Source: Colivivens sp964537205
Lineage (GTDB): Bacteria > Bacteroidota > Bacteroidia > Bacteroidales > Bacteroidaceae
DNA length: 30,771 bases
Assembly (NCBI GenBank): GCA_964537205.1
Contig: CAZHZH010000026.1
Location: 1-30,771 of the forward strand
Direction of reading: 5' to 3'
Each line of letters begins with the position of its first letter. Position 1 is the stretch's first letter. Shown one piece after another: positions 1 through 7,385 of this stretch. A program made the translations under genes and the position numbers. The notes beneath the pieces were generated by a model. It was not told the origin of the DNA. It saw nothing but the letters and a program-made list of their open reading frames with translations, and ran no database searches.

Positions 1-1
1 G

Positions 2-1129
2 TGGGGAGTGCAGTTCCATCCGGAAGTATTTCATTCACTACAGGGAACACAGTTGTTGAAGAACTTTATTGTTGACATATGTGGTGGCAGGCAAGACTGG
101 AGCAGCTCCTCGTTTGTGGAATCTACTATCAAAGAGTTGAAGGAGCAGATAGGCAGCGACAGCGTAGTGTTGGGCTTGTCGGGCGGTGTTGACTCATCAG
201 TTGCCGCTGTGTTGCTAAACAGGGCGGTTGGCGATCAGTTGACGTGCATATTCGTTGATCACGGAATGTTGCGTAAAAATGAGTTTCGCGATGTTATGCA
301 CGATTATGAGTGCCTCGGACTGAATGTCATCGGAATTGACGCAAGCGCAAAGTTCTTCACCGATCTTGCGGGTGTGACCGAACCAGAGCAAAAACGAAAG
401 ATTATCGGACGTGATTTTGTGGAAGTATTCAACGCCGAGGCAAAAAAAATAAAGGATGCCAAGTGGCTCGCGCAAGGTACGATTTATCCAGACAGGATAG
501 AAAGCCTGAACATAACTGGTAAGACTATAAAGAGCCATCACAATGTGGGAGGACTTCCCAAGGACATGAACTTGTCGCTTTGCGAACCATTGAAATGGTT
601 GTTTAAAGACGAGGTTCGCAGGGTTGGACGCAGTCTTGGAATGCCTGAACATCTGATAACTCGCCATCCATTCCCAGGTCCAGGACTCGCTGTGCGTATA
701 TTGGGAGATGTCACTCCTGAAAAAGTACACATATTGCAAGAGGCTGATGATATATATATACGCGGACTACGTGAGTACAAGGTTCGCCTGTCGGGTGAGG
801 AGGCTTGCAAGGTGCTTGCCGCTGGTGTGCCTGCAAGTATGAAAGAAAATGAGGTAGAAGTTAGTCTCTATGATCAGATATGGCAAGCTGGCGCAATCCT
901 GTTGTCTACAGTGCGATCGGTAGGCGTTATGGGTGATGAGAGAACATATGAGCATCCCGTGGCCTTACGGGCCGTTACTTCGACCGATGCCATGACCGCC
1001 GACTGGGCCAAATTGCCGTATGACTTTATGGCAAGAGTAAGCAACGATATAATAAACAAGGTGAAGGGGGTAAACAGGGTATGCTACGACATCTCTTCAA
1101 AGCCGCCTGCTACAATTGAGTGGGAATAG
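2..1129 (+). CDS. guaA: GMP synthase (glutamine-hydrolysing), 3' part; 5' end lies outside the window
   Basis: Converts XMP to GMP using ATP and glutamine-derived ammonia, in the cytoplasm, as the last step of guanine nucleotide synthesis. The reading frame is open from the left edge, so the gene is cut by the window; 375 of roughly 510-520 residues are present. The visible part begins at the end of the class I glutamine amidotransferase domain: the motif QFHPEV at bases 11-28 holds the catalytic His (17-19) and Glu (23-25). The ATP-pyrophosphatase domain follows with its P-loop LSGGVDSS (about bases 175-198). The C-terminal dimerisation domain then ends in the family's usual KPPATIEWE. The GTG at base 8 is internal and is not the start. 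The pseudogene at 1138 begins 8 bases after the stop. Confidence 0.98.
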   Translation, partial: WGVQFHPEVFHSLQGTQLLKNFIVDICGGRQDWSSSSFVESTIKELKEQIGSDSVVLGLSGGVDSSVAAVLLNRAVGDQLTCIFVDHGMLRKNEFRDVMHDYECLGLNVIGIDASAKFFTDLAGVTEPEQKRKIIGRDFVEVFNAEAKKIKDAKWLAQGTIYPDRIESLNITGKTIKSHHNVGGLPKDMNLSLCEPLKWLFKDEVRRVGRSLGMPEHLITRHPFPGPGLAVRILGDVTPEKVHILQEADDIYIRGLREYKVRLSGEEACKVLAAGVPASMKENEVEVSLYDQIWQAGAILLSTVRSVGVMGDERTYEHPVALRAVTSTDAMTADWAKLPYDFMARVSNDIINKVKGVNRVCYDISSKPPATIEWE

Positions 1130-1137
1130 TGAAATCC

Positions 1138-1525
1138 ATGGTCATGACAAAACCATTCTTTGTAGTCTGGCTTTTTAGTTTGCTGACGCAAGACGTATAT
1201 GCGCAAGATGTTCAGTTCATTACACCATCACGTCCCTTTGTTTGTGAATGCAGGAAGCATCTTCCCTGTCGCTGAGTCTGTGGAGTATACTGAAGCCTTG
1301 AAAAGTCAGCCAGTCACGCTGTTAGTCTATCTGGAAATGGATGCCGAATTCACATTGTATGATGATGAGGACGATGGATACGGCTATGGGCACGGCAGAT
1401 ATTCAAAAACGACATTTAAATGGGATGACACAAGCAAGAAACTCTCCTTGGTGTCGCAGGAAGGCTCATTATGCGAGATGACCAGAGACCACAACTTCAT
1501 AGTGCATGTACAACACGTAAAATAA
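1138..1525 (+). pseudogene. Remnant of a secreted GH31 alpha-glucosidase/xylosidase (signal peptide plus C-terminal tail)
   Basis: Two pieces lie in different frames. An ATG at 1138 starts a signal-peptide-like stretch (basic start, hydrophobic VVWLFSLL, then the cleavage-like YAQD), but this frame stops near 1270. In the next frame, about 1215-1525 encodes PLFVNAGSIFP, then a segment with YDDEDD and YSKTTFKWDD. This matches the end of the GH31 catalytic region and the DUF5110 domain that follows it in secreted alpha-xylosidases and alpha-glucosidases. The whole (beta/alpha)8 barrel with its two catalytic Asp residues is missing. The simplest reading is a large internal deletion that joined the first codons to the last 100 or so, with the join at about 1205-1222. 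A 108-residue protein from the internal ATG at 1199 is possible but would have no active site. That the two pieces come from one gene is inferred from order and strand. Confidence 0.75.
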
Positions 1526-1552
1526 TAACTCAAACATTATATTAAAATTAAG

Positions 1553-2173
1553 ATGAATATGAAAGTAAAATTCTTTTTTCTATGTTTGTTGATGGTTGCG
1601 CCTACGATGTCTTTCGCACAGGCAGGACAGAATACGAATGAAGTCATCAATACCATCATGTCGCGACGTTCAGTAAGAAAATACTTGGACAAACCTGTGG
1701 AGCATGAGAAACTTGAGCTGATAGTGAAGTGCGGCATAAATGCGCCAAACGGCATGAACGCCCAACCATGGGCGGTCACAGTTGTTGAAGATCCTAATTA
1801 CATAAAGGAGACGACCAACCTGTTTGTTAAGTCGAATCCTGAAATGGCAAAACGCGACCCTAATTTTAAGAACATGTACAGGAATGCCCCTGTCATTATT
1901 TGTATCGCAACTCCACGGGGCAACGGATCAATCGACTGTGGTATGCTTGGAGAGAACATGATTCTCGCCGCCCAGTCCATGGGGTTGGGTACGTGCTGCC
2001 TTGGTGGTCCGGTGAATTTTTTGAAGAATTCAGAAGAAGCCAAGCCGTACATCCAAAAGTTAGGTTTCCCAGATGGATATGAACTTTGTTATATTATTGC
2101 GATTGGGTATCCAGACGAGAGTCCTGAGGCGAAACCAAGAGATACTTCGAAAATAAAATACATTCGGCAATGA
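1553..2173 (+). CDS. Exported nitroreductase-family protein
   Basis: 206-residue member of the FMN-dependent nitroreductase superfamily (NAD(P)H-driven reduction of nitro compounds, quinones or flavins). After an N-terminal signal peptide (hydrophobic FFFLCLLMVAPTM, cleavage likely after SFAQA) comes the family's FMN-phosphate motif RRSVRKY at about residues 39-45. NAPNGMNAQPW follows at about 63-73, then the GLGTCCLGG segment and the C-terminal GYPDE. A signal peptide is unusual for this mostly cytoplasmic family, but exported versions are common in Bacteroidales. The true substrate cannot be read from sequence. A second ATG two codons in (1559) is an equally possible start. No promoter of the TAnnTTTG type is visible in the 27-base gap upstream, so it may be read from the guaA side. 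The hairpin at 2200-2254 ends the unit. Confidence 0.88.
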   Translation: MNMKVKFFFLCLLMVAPTMSFAQAGQNTNEVINTIMSRRSVRKYLDKPVEHEKLELIVKCGINAPNGMNAQPWAVTVVEDPNYIKETTNLFVKSNPEMAKRDPNFKNMYRNAPVIICIATPRGNGSIDCGMLGENMILAAQSMGLGTCCLGGPVNFLKNSEEAKPYIQKLGFPDGYELCYIIAIGYPDESPEAKPRDTSKIKYIRQ

Positions 2174-2199
2174 CATACGTACAAACTAATGCTTAACTG

Positions 2200-2254
2200 A
2201 AAATCGAGTGGTGGGCTGTCTGCAGTGTTGCACATTGTCCCATCACTCAATTTT
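2200..2254. terminator. Hairpin terminator after the nitroreductase gene
   Basis: The 16-base arms 2200-2215 and 2239-2254 pair with one mismatch and one G-U pair around a 23-base loop. The arm bases flanking the stem are A-rich on the left and T-rich on the right (ending AATTTTAG), so it could act in both directions. It lies 26 bases after the stop of the nitroreductase gene and upstream of the next promoter. Confidence 0.7.
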
Positions 2255-2310
2255 AGTATGACATTGGTGAACATTAAGTTGGAACGCAATATAAAATCAA
2301 CATTTTTAGG

Positions 2311-2344
2311 TATTGTGTGTATTGTTTAATAGCTCTAACTTTGC
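2311..2344 (+). promoter_or_regulatory. Bacteroidetes-type promoter for the DUF2023 gene
   Basis: A -7 box TAACTTTGC lies at 2336-2344. A TATTG at 2311-2315, about 20 bases upstream, serves as the -33 element. This is the arrangement used by the Bacteroidetes primary sigma factor. The ATG at 2363 follows after a short A-rich leader, and there is no Shine-Dalgarno sequence, as is normal for this phylum. Confidence 0.7.
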
Positions 2345-2362
2345 ACCGTAAAAAAAGTTGAT

Positions 2363-2725
2363 ATGACACAAGACGAATTAGTTCCAGCTGACATAAGGGT
2401 TCTTTCCGAGCAAATATACCAATATAAGAAGGGTGTGAGACCCATGGTGCTCTATACTTTTCCACGGCAATATGAATTGATGGCAGTAAAGAAACTTGAA
2501 AGCCAAGGCATAGATTATTTTATACAGTATCTAAGTAACGACAACATCAACTTGTTTTTTGGAAATAAAGCTTGCATGGATACGATTCATTATATAGTAA
2601 ACCGCCTACTGAACACCCTCAGCCCTGAAGAAGACTTTATTCTTGGAGCCCTTCTCGGGTATGACATTACGGAACAGTGTCAACGTTATTGCAGACGCAA
2701 ACACATGTGTGGCAATAACACGTAG
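2363..2725 (+). CDS. DUF2023 family protein, function unknown
   Basis: A 120-residue soluble protein that I recognise as DUF2023 (PF09633) from the pattern IYQYKKGVRPMVLYT at about residues 18-32, GIDYFIQ, NLFFG and PEEDFILGALLGYD at about residues 92-105, and from the typical length. It has no signal peptide or membrane segment. The family is predicted to form a small alpha/beta dimer and is often found beside flavodoxin genes, which suggests a role tied to electron transfer. No flavodoxin is present in this window, so that link is not supported here. It has its own promoter (2311-2344) and ends about 100 bases before the helicase gene, which also has its own promoter. Shared function with the helicase is therefore not implied. 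Confidence 0.8.
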   Translation: MTQDELVPADIRVLSEQIYQYKKGVRPMVLYTFPRQYELMAVKKLESQGIDYFIQYLSNDNINLFFGNKACMDTIHYIVNRLLNTLSPEEDFILGALLGYDITEQCQRYCRRKHMCGNNT

Positions 2726-2790
2726 TGAACATGTCCTTACGTGTCAATTCATATTGTAAGGCGTAAACAAACTTTTCTACATCTTATCCC

Positions 2791-2822
2791 TTGGCATTTT
2801 GAAACTGATTGTGTAACTTTGC
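2791..2822 (+). promoter_or_regulatory. Bacteroidetes-type promoter of the nuclease-helicase gene
   Basis: TTG at 2791-2793 and TAACTTTGC at 2814-2822 are separated by 20 bases, a near-ideal -33/-7 pair. The -7 box ends on the base before the first in-frame ATG (2823), so transcription would begin at about 2828. That places the true start codon downstream, most likely ATG 2847. Confidence 0.72.
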
Positions 2823-2846
2823 ATGGTTATAACGACAGTGAAGCAA

Positions 2847-5800
2847 ATGACCGATTCATGGCAGGACATAGCGGATGCGTATTTTTCTCAGGAGTTCGGA
2901 TTGAGAGAAAAATATGGCTATTTCTATGATGTGCTGCATAGATGTTGCACACAGCTCACAAGCGGGCAGGATCTTGTCTATAATGATTTTTTCTCCCAAC
3001 TTGAAGCTGTTTGCAGACTTACTAAATATCAGCTTTACGATGTCGACCGGTTCAGATGGAGGGCAAGGCGCGTAAGGCAGGGAGACGACCCTGCGATTGA
3101 AGAAAATTATTATATTGATATCGCTTCGTTTCTTGACGCGTATTCACATTTCACTGGAACGCAAATTCCCAATGCGATACTTTTAGACTTAAATAGGCAT
3201 ATTGAGGCTCTCAAGGTGAATGCTGAACAAAAGAATGATGTTGTGCAGGCGAACATGAAATTCGTCGCTTCAATGCGCTTTGTGTTCAGAAGAAAAGACA
3301 AGCAGTTTGTATATGCGGTATCAGGCCGGTACCGGCGTAGCCAACAATGGAAAATCGACACTTCCTTGAATGAACAGACGCAAGATACAGCCATTCACTT
3401 GAAAGCAGGCATGCAGTTCAATGCGGTTTCATCAAAGGTGAATAATGACACAGGAATTGTAATGCCTGAAATGATAATCATAGAACCAGATTATCTGATA
3501 GATGTCACAGCGGTGTGCAGTTGTATAAAAGATTACGGAGACTCACCATTGAACTATCTGCTTCGTAAAATCGCTCCCTCGCCAACAACCAAGTATACCA
3601 TTTTAGGAAACATAACAGGGCAATTCCTCGATGATCTGGTAAACAATCCTAATACGACATACCAAGAGTCAATTCGTAAGGCTTTTAAATCTAATCTGAT
3701 TGGTATATCTGCCTGCGACGGCATCGACTCTGGATTTTTCAATGAGTGTGAACGACAGTATGATAACATAAGGCGGACGGTGGCACAAATGTATTCCGAC
3801 ACGAATTTCATTGGCGTAGAAGGTAACGTGTTGCTTGAACCTTCTTTTTTCTGTGAGGCACTCGGACTTCAAGGGCGTTTTGACTTCTTGCAAGGAGACT
3901 ATAAGAATCTAATAGAAATGAAGTCGGGACAATGGGACAAGTACCACCAGAAGGCGCGTGAGGAACATGTTATGCAGATGATCCTTTATAAAGAAATATT
4001 GTTTTACAATCTTGGTATACACAGGCAGTCAATTGGAGGATACTTGCTTTATTCGAAATATCCGATATTGTTGGAACAACGCACTGCGCGTGATATGGTG
4101 CATCGAATGATGATGGTCAGAAACAGCATTGTCCTGCTTGAGCATAATTTGATAAATGGTGGAATAAGAACATATCTTGACAATTTGGAGGCAGAAGATT
4201 TAAATACGAAAGGTGTGAACGGCAAACTGTGGAATGATTATGAAAAACCAAAAATAGAACATGTAATAGAACCTCTGAAAACAGCCGATCCACTATCGAA
4301 GGAGTATTTTTACACCTTCTTCACATTCATCGTCCGGGAACAATATCTTGCCAGGGTGGGGGACGGACGTATTGATTTAACAAGAGGGATGTCGAATTTA
4401 TGGAATGCCGACTTAGACTCAAAGTTGCAGAACGGAGACATTATGATTGATTTGACATTCGACACCAGCCTGCAAAAGAGCTTTTCAGAAGGTAAGGAAA
4501 TCTCATCAATAAAACTGTTGAAATCAACAGCCAGGGAGATTGCATCGCCTAATTTCAGGGTTGGTGATTCTGTCATTTTATACGAAAGGAACAAAAATAA
4601 AGATACTGCCACGACACGCCAAGTCATACGTTGTGGTGTCGAGGCGTTTGATAATGAGTCTATAACCCTTAAGCTGAGGCATCCACAAAGGAATCCTGAA
4701 ATATTCCACGTAAACAGCATGTATGCGATAGAGCATGAGTATATGGACTCGTCCGTACGCTCACTTTATCATGGATTGTATTCTTTTCTTAAGACTTCAA
4801 AAAGAAGAAGAGACCTACTGCTGTGTCAGAGGAAGCCGGAGGTCGATAAGTCTGTAACTCTTAAGGGGCAATATCCTAACGCATATACGGCAAATATAGT
4901 ACTACAGGCAAAACAGGCAAAGGATTATTTTTTGCTTGTAGGTCCGCCGGGTACAGGTAAGACTTCTGTCGCACTAAAATCCATGGTCGATGAATTCCTT
5001 ATTGAACACAATTCCATTCTGCTCCTTGCATACACAAACCGTGCGGTCGATGAAATTTGTAAAACTCTGGATGGTAAGGAATATATACGTTTGGGACGAG
5101 AACTTTCATGTGATCCAAAATATTATTCGCATTTAATAGAGAATGTGGTGGGCGATGACATACGTAGAAGTTCGTTCATAAAGTTGATTAATGATACTCC
5201 GATTATAATTGGGACGGTAAGTGCAATCTCAGCGTCGATTGAATTGTTCAAGCTCAAATCATTTGACGTTGCAATATTCGATGAGGCTTCGCAGATATTG
5301 GAGCCTCAGTTGCTGTCGTTGCTTTGTGATGAGCAAGAGGGTGTTCCTTCAATAAGGAAGTTCGTAATGATTGGTGATCATAAACAATTGCCAGCTGTCG
5401 TGGTTCAGGATGAAGAGACTTCCAAGGTGAAATCAACCGCTCTCAACAGGATTGGGTTGAACAATTGTCGTAATTCCTTGTTTGAGAGACTATATGACTA
5501 TGTCGCGTCTCATGCTGATACGGCAGGGTCTTGTGCTTTGCTTAGCTTTCAAGGACGAATGCATCCGGATATTGCGCAATTCGCCAGTTCCGCGTTTTAT
5601 AATAAGACACTACAGACGCTTGGGCTGGAACATCAAAAAGAGAAGTTGCCATACAGAGTGTTTGACAGCGACGAACGTTTTGTTGCCACTACCCGGTTTG
5701 GCTTTATCGATGTTCCTTCTCCTCCTGTTTTGGAAAGGACTCCCAAGATGAATGTTGCCGAGGCAAAACAAATTGCTCAGATTGTTGTCGAGTTAAAGAA

Positions 5801-6179
5801 TTTGGCTCAGAAGAATGGACTAGCATTTGATGTGTCATCTGAGGTGGGAATTATCGTACCATTCCGTCGCCAGATTATGGCTGTGAGGCATGCCTTATAT
5901 TTAGTCGGAATATTGGCGGATGATGTATTGATCGATACGGTTGAACGATACCAGGGCAGCCAAAAAAATGTTATTATATATGGCACAACTATAAGTCAGC
6001 GATATGAACTTGACCTGCTCTCGAATATTGTTGTTCAAGACGGGGTGGAAGTAGACAGAAAATTAAATGTGGCGGTTACACGTGCGAGAAAGCAAATGTT
6101 TGTGGTTGGCAGCAAAAGTTTGCTTGCTTTAAATCCTGTATATAAGAAGTTGATTGAGTATGCAGTTGAGAAAAACTAA
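2847..6179 (+). CDS. Dna2-like protein: PD-(D/E)XK (Cas4/Dna2-type) nuclease fused to superfamily 1 helicase
   Basis: Predicted cytoplasmic DNA end-processing enzyme of about 1110 residues. Positions below count from the in-frame ATG at 2823. The N-terminal 200 residues are unassigned. A Dna2/Cas4-type nuclease core follows: EPDYLIDVT at 221-229, GRFDF (D354), IEMKSG (E364, K366, approximate) and the downstream helix HVMQMILYK. A superfamily 1 helicase occupies the C-terminal half: Walker A GPPGTGKT at about 707-714, motif Ia TNRAVDEI, Walker B DEASQ at about 819, motif III GDHKQLP at about 850, RYQGSQ, and motif VI AVTRARKQ at about 1083. I do not see the cysteine cluster that binds iron-sulphur in eukaryotic Dna2. 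I place the start at 2847 because the promoter -7 box abuts ATG 2823. It converges on recA, which fits repair or recombination, but a role in nucleic-acid defence cannot be excluded. Confidence 0.85.
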   Translation: MTDSWQDIADAYFSQEFGLREKYGYFYDVLHRCCTQLTSGQDLVYNDFFSQLEAVCRLTKYQLYDVDRFRWRARRVRQGDDPAIEENYYIDIASFLDAYSHFTGTQIPNAILLDLNRHIEALKVNAEQKNDVVQANMKFVASMRFVFRRKDKQFVYAVSGRYRRSQQWKIDTSLNEQTQDTAIHLKAGMQFNAVSSKVNNDTGIVMPEMIIIEPDYLIDVTAVCSCIKDYGDSPLNYLLRKIAPSPTTKYTILGNITGQFLDDLVNNPNTTYQESIRKAFKSNLIGISACDGIDSGFFNECERQYDNIRRTVAQMYSDTNFIGVEGNVLLEPSFFCEALGLQGRFDFLQGDYKNLIEMKSGQWDKYHQKAREEHVMQMILYKEILFYNLGIHRQSIGGYLLYSKYPILLEQRTARDMVHRMMMVRNSIVLLEHNLINGGIRTYLDNLEAEDLNTKGVNGKLWNDYEKPKIEHVIEPLKTADPLSKEYFYTFFTFIVREQYLARVGDGRIDLTRGMSNLWNADLDSKLQNGDIMIDLTFDTSLQKSFSEGKEISSIKLLKSTAREIASPNFRVGDSVILYERNKNKDTATTRQVIRCGVEAFDNESITLKLRHPQRNPEIFHVNSMYAIEHEYMDSSVRSLYHGLYSFLKTSKRRRDLLLCQRKPEVDKSVTLKGQYPNAYTANIVLQAKQAKDYFLLVGPPGTGKTSVALKSMVDEFLIEHNSILLLAYTNRAVDEICKTLDGKEYIRLGRELSCDPKYYSHLIENVVGDDIRRSSFIKLINDTPIIIGTVSAISASIELFKLKSFDVAIFDEASQILEPQLLSLLCDEQEGVPSIRKFVMIGDHKQLPAVVVQDEETSKVKSTALNRIGLNNCRNSLFERLYDYVASHADTAGSCALLSFQGRMHPDIAQFASSAFYNKTLQTLGLEHQKEKLPYRVFDSDERFVATTRFGFIDVPSPPVLERTPKMNVAEAKQIAQIVVELKNLAQKNGLAFDVSSEVGIIVPFRRQIMAVRHALYLVGILADDVLIDTVERYQGSQKNVIIYGTTISQRYELDLLSNIVVQDGVEVDRKLNVAVTRARKQMFVVGSKSLLALNPVYKKLIEYAVEKN

Positions 6180-6180
6180 A

Positions 6181-6214
6181 AATGGGTGGTGAATTCCTTA
6201 AATCACCGCCCATT
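6181..6214. terminator. Bidirectional terminator between the nuclease-helicase gene and recA
   Basis: The 12-base arms 6181-6192 and 6203-6214 pair with a single G-U or C-A position around a 10-base loop. On the minus strand the stem is followed by TTTTAGTTTTT, a good release tract for recA. On the plus strand it is followed by a weaker T-rich run. It lies directly after the helicase stop codon and 14 bases beyond the recA stop. Confidence 0.85.
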
Positions 6215-6228
6215 ATGCTTGTTTATCT

Positions 6229-7269
6229 TTAATCGAGAATTTCCATCGCCTCTTGACTGGACTCATCCTTGCCCGACAGTTTTGCCATGATCTTGTTCTC
6301 TATTTCCTCTGCCAATTCAGGGTTGTCTTCAAGGGTTTGCTTGACGGCCTCTCGACCTTGTGCCAACTTGCTGTCTTCATAGCTGAACCAGCTGCCGCTT
6401 TTCTTTATGATACCGAGTTCCGTACCCATATCAACCAATTCTCCGCTTTTTGATATTCCTGTGCCGAACATAATGTCGAACTCGCACTTCCGGAATGGGG
6501 GAGCGACCTTGTTCTTTACCACTTTCACCTTCACAGTGTTGCCGATGACTTGGTCACCACTCTTGATTGATTCCTTACGTCGAATGTCGATTCGTACAGA
6601 CGCGTAAAATTTCAATGCGTTACCTCCTGTCGTTGTTTCTGGATTGCCAAATAAAACTCCGATCTTCTCGCGCAATTGGTTTATGAAAATACACGTCGTT
6701 TTTGTCTTGCTTATTGTGGCGGTAAGTTTTCTGAGTGCCTGACTCATGAGGCGTGCCTGCAGACCTACTTTGTTTTCACCCATGTCGCCCTCAATTTCGG
6801 CTTTCGGCGTTAGTGCCGCTACAGAGTCAATGACAATGATGTCAACTGCCGCTGAACTTATCAATTGATCAGCTATTTCGAGCGCTTGCTCCCCATTGTC
6901 GGGTTGTGACACCAGAAGATTGTCAGTGTCCACGCCGAGATTGTGCGCGTAAAAGCGGTCGAAGGCGTGTTCTGCATCTATGAAAGCCGCAATGCCTCCA
7001 TTCTTTTGGCATTCAGCTATTGCATGGATGGCAAGAGTCGTCTTTCCTGATGATTCAGGTCCATATATTTCTATAATACGTCCTTTCGGATATCCTCCGA
7101 CACCAAGTGCTGCGTTCAACCCTATTGAGCCGGTAGATATGACATCGATCTTCTCGATGTTCTCCTCGCCCAGTCTCATGATTGAACCATGACCATAGTT
7201 CTTCTCTATTTTAGTCATTGCGGCTTGTAATGCCTTTAGTTTTTCTTCGTTTGGTTTTGCTGTATCCAT
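6229..7269 (-). CDS. recA: RecA recombinase
   Basis: Strand-exchange ATPase that forms filaments on single-stranded DNA and, where LexA exists, triggers its self-cleavage. 346 residues, normal length. Walker A GPESSGKT at 70-77, IIVIDSVAAL as Walker B, the L1 segment around EGDMGENKVGLQAR, the FINQLREKIG stretch and L2 with GNPETTTGGNALKFYAS are all intact, as is the C-terminal AQGREAV region. The tail after residue 325 is acidic and short, as usual. A -7 box lies 37-45 bases upstream (7306-7314). I saw no obvious LexA-type palindrome near it. The terminator at 6181-6214 is shared with the convergent helicase gene. No terminator is visible between the upstream FAD gene and this promoter, so some read-through into recA is possible. 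Confidence 0.99.
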   Translation of the reverse strand: MDTAKPNEEKLKALQAAMTKIEKNYGHGSIMRLGEENIEKIDVISTGSIGLNAALGVGGYPKGRIIEIYGPESSGKTTLAIHAIAECQKNGGIAAFIDAEHAFDRFYAHNLGVDTDNLLVSQPDNGEQALEIADQLISSAAVDIIVIDSVAALTPKAEIEGDMGENKVGLQARLMSQALRKLTATISKTKTTCIFINQLREKIGVLFGNPETTTGGNALKFYASVRIDIRRKESIKSGDQVIGNTVKVKVVKNKVAPPFRKCEFDIMFGTGISKSGELVDMGTELGIIKKSGSWFSYEDSKLAQGREAVKQTLEDNPELAEEIENKIMAKLSGKDESSQEAMEILD

Positions 7270-7305
7270 TCCTGTTGTAATGATTTTGATTTCGCTTTAT
7301 TATAT

Positions 7306-7314
7306 GCAAAGATA
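7306..7314 (-). promoter_or_regulatory. -7 promoter box of recA
   Basis: On the minus strand this reads TATCTTTGC, matching TAnnTTTG. A convincing -33 TTTG at the right distance is not obvious. It lies about 37 bases before the recA ATG. Confidence 0.6.
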
Positions 7315-7385
7315 CAAAATTATTTGTTGCCACATATCTCCAAGTGGTTTTTTCTGCCTTTGCTCTCGATTTATTTATATGATAG

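Noticed and set aside
215..739. Open frame of 174 codons antisense to guaA
   Set aside because: It mirrors the conserved synthetase domain and has no promoter or family motif.
1138..1525. Programmed frameshift joining a signal peptide to a small secreted protein
   Set aside because: No slippery heptamer is evident, and the tail is recognisable as the end of a much larger GH31 protein, so deletion explains it better.
2741..2929. Small open frame of 62 codons overlapping the helicase promoter and start
   Set aside because: It spans a strong promoter and runs out of frame into the helicase gene.
2363..6179. Undescribed defence island made of the DUF2023 protein and the nuclease-helicase
   Set aside because: Each gene has its own promoter, no other defence or mobility gene is nearby, and the neighbours are housekeeping genes. 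The nuclease-helicase alone is still flagged for follow-up.
6229..7330. LexA-type operator at recA
   Set aside because: I looked for a short inverted repeat around the -7 box and found none convincing.
7315..7385. Terminator between the FAD oxidoreductase gene and the recA promoter
   Set aside because: The only pairing is CCAC/GTGG with a long gap. No stable stem or T tract is visible.
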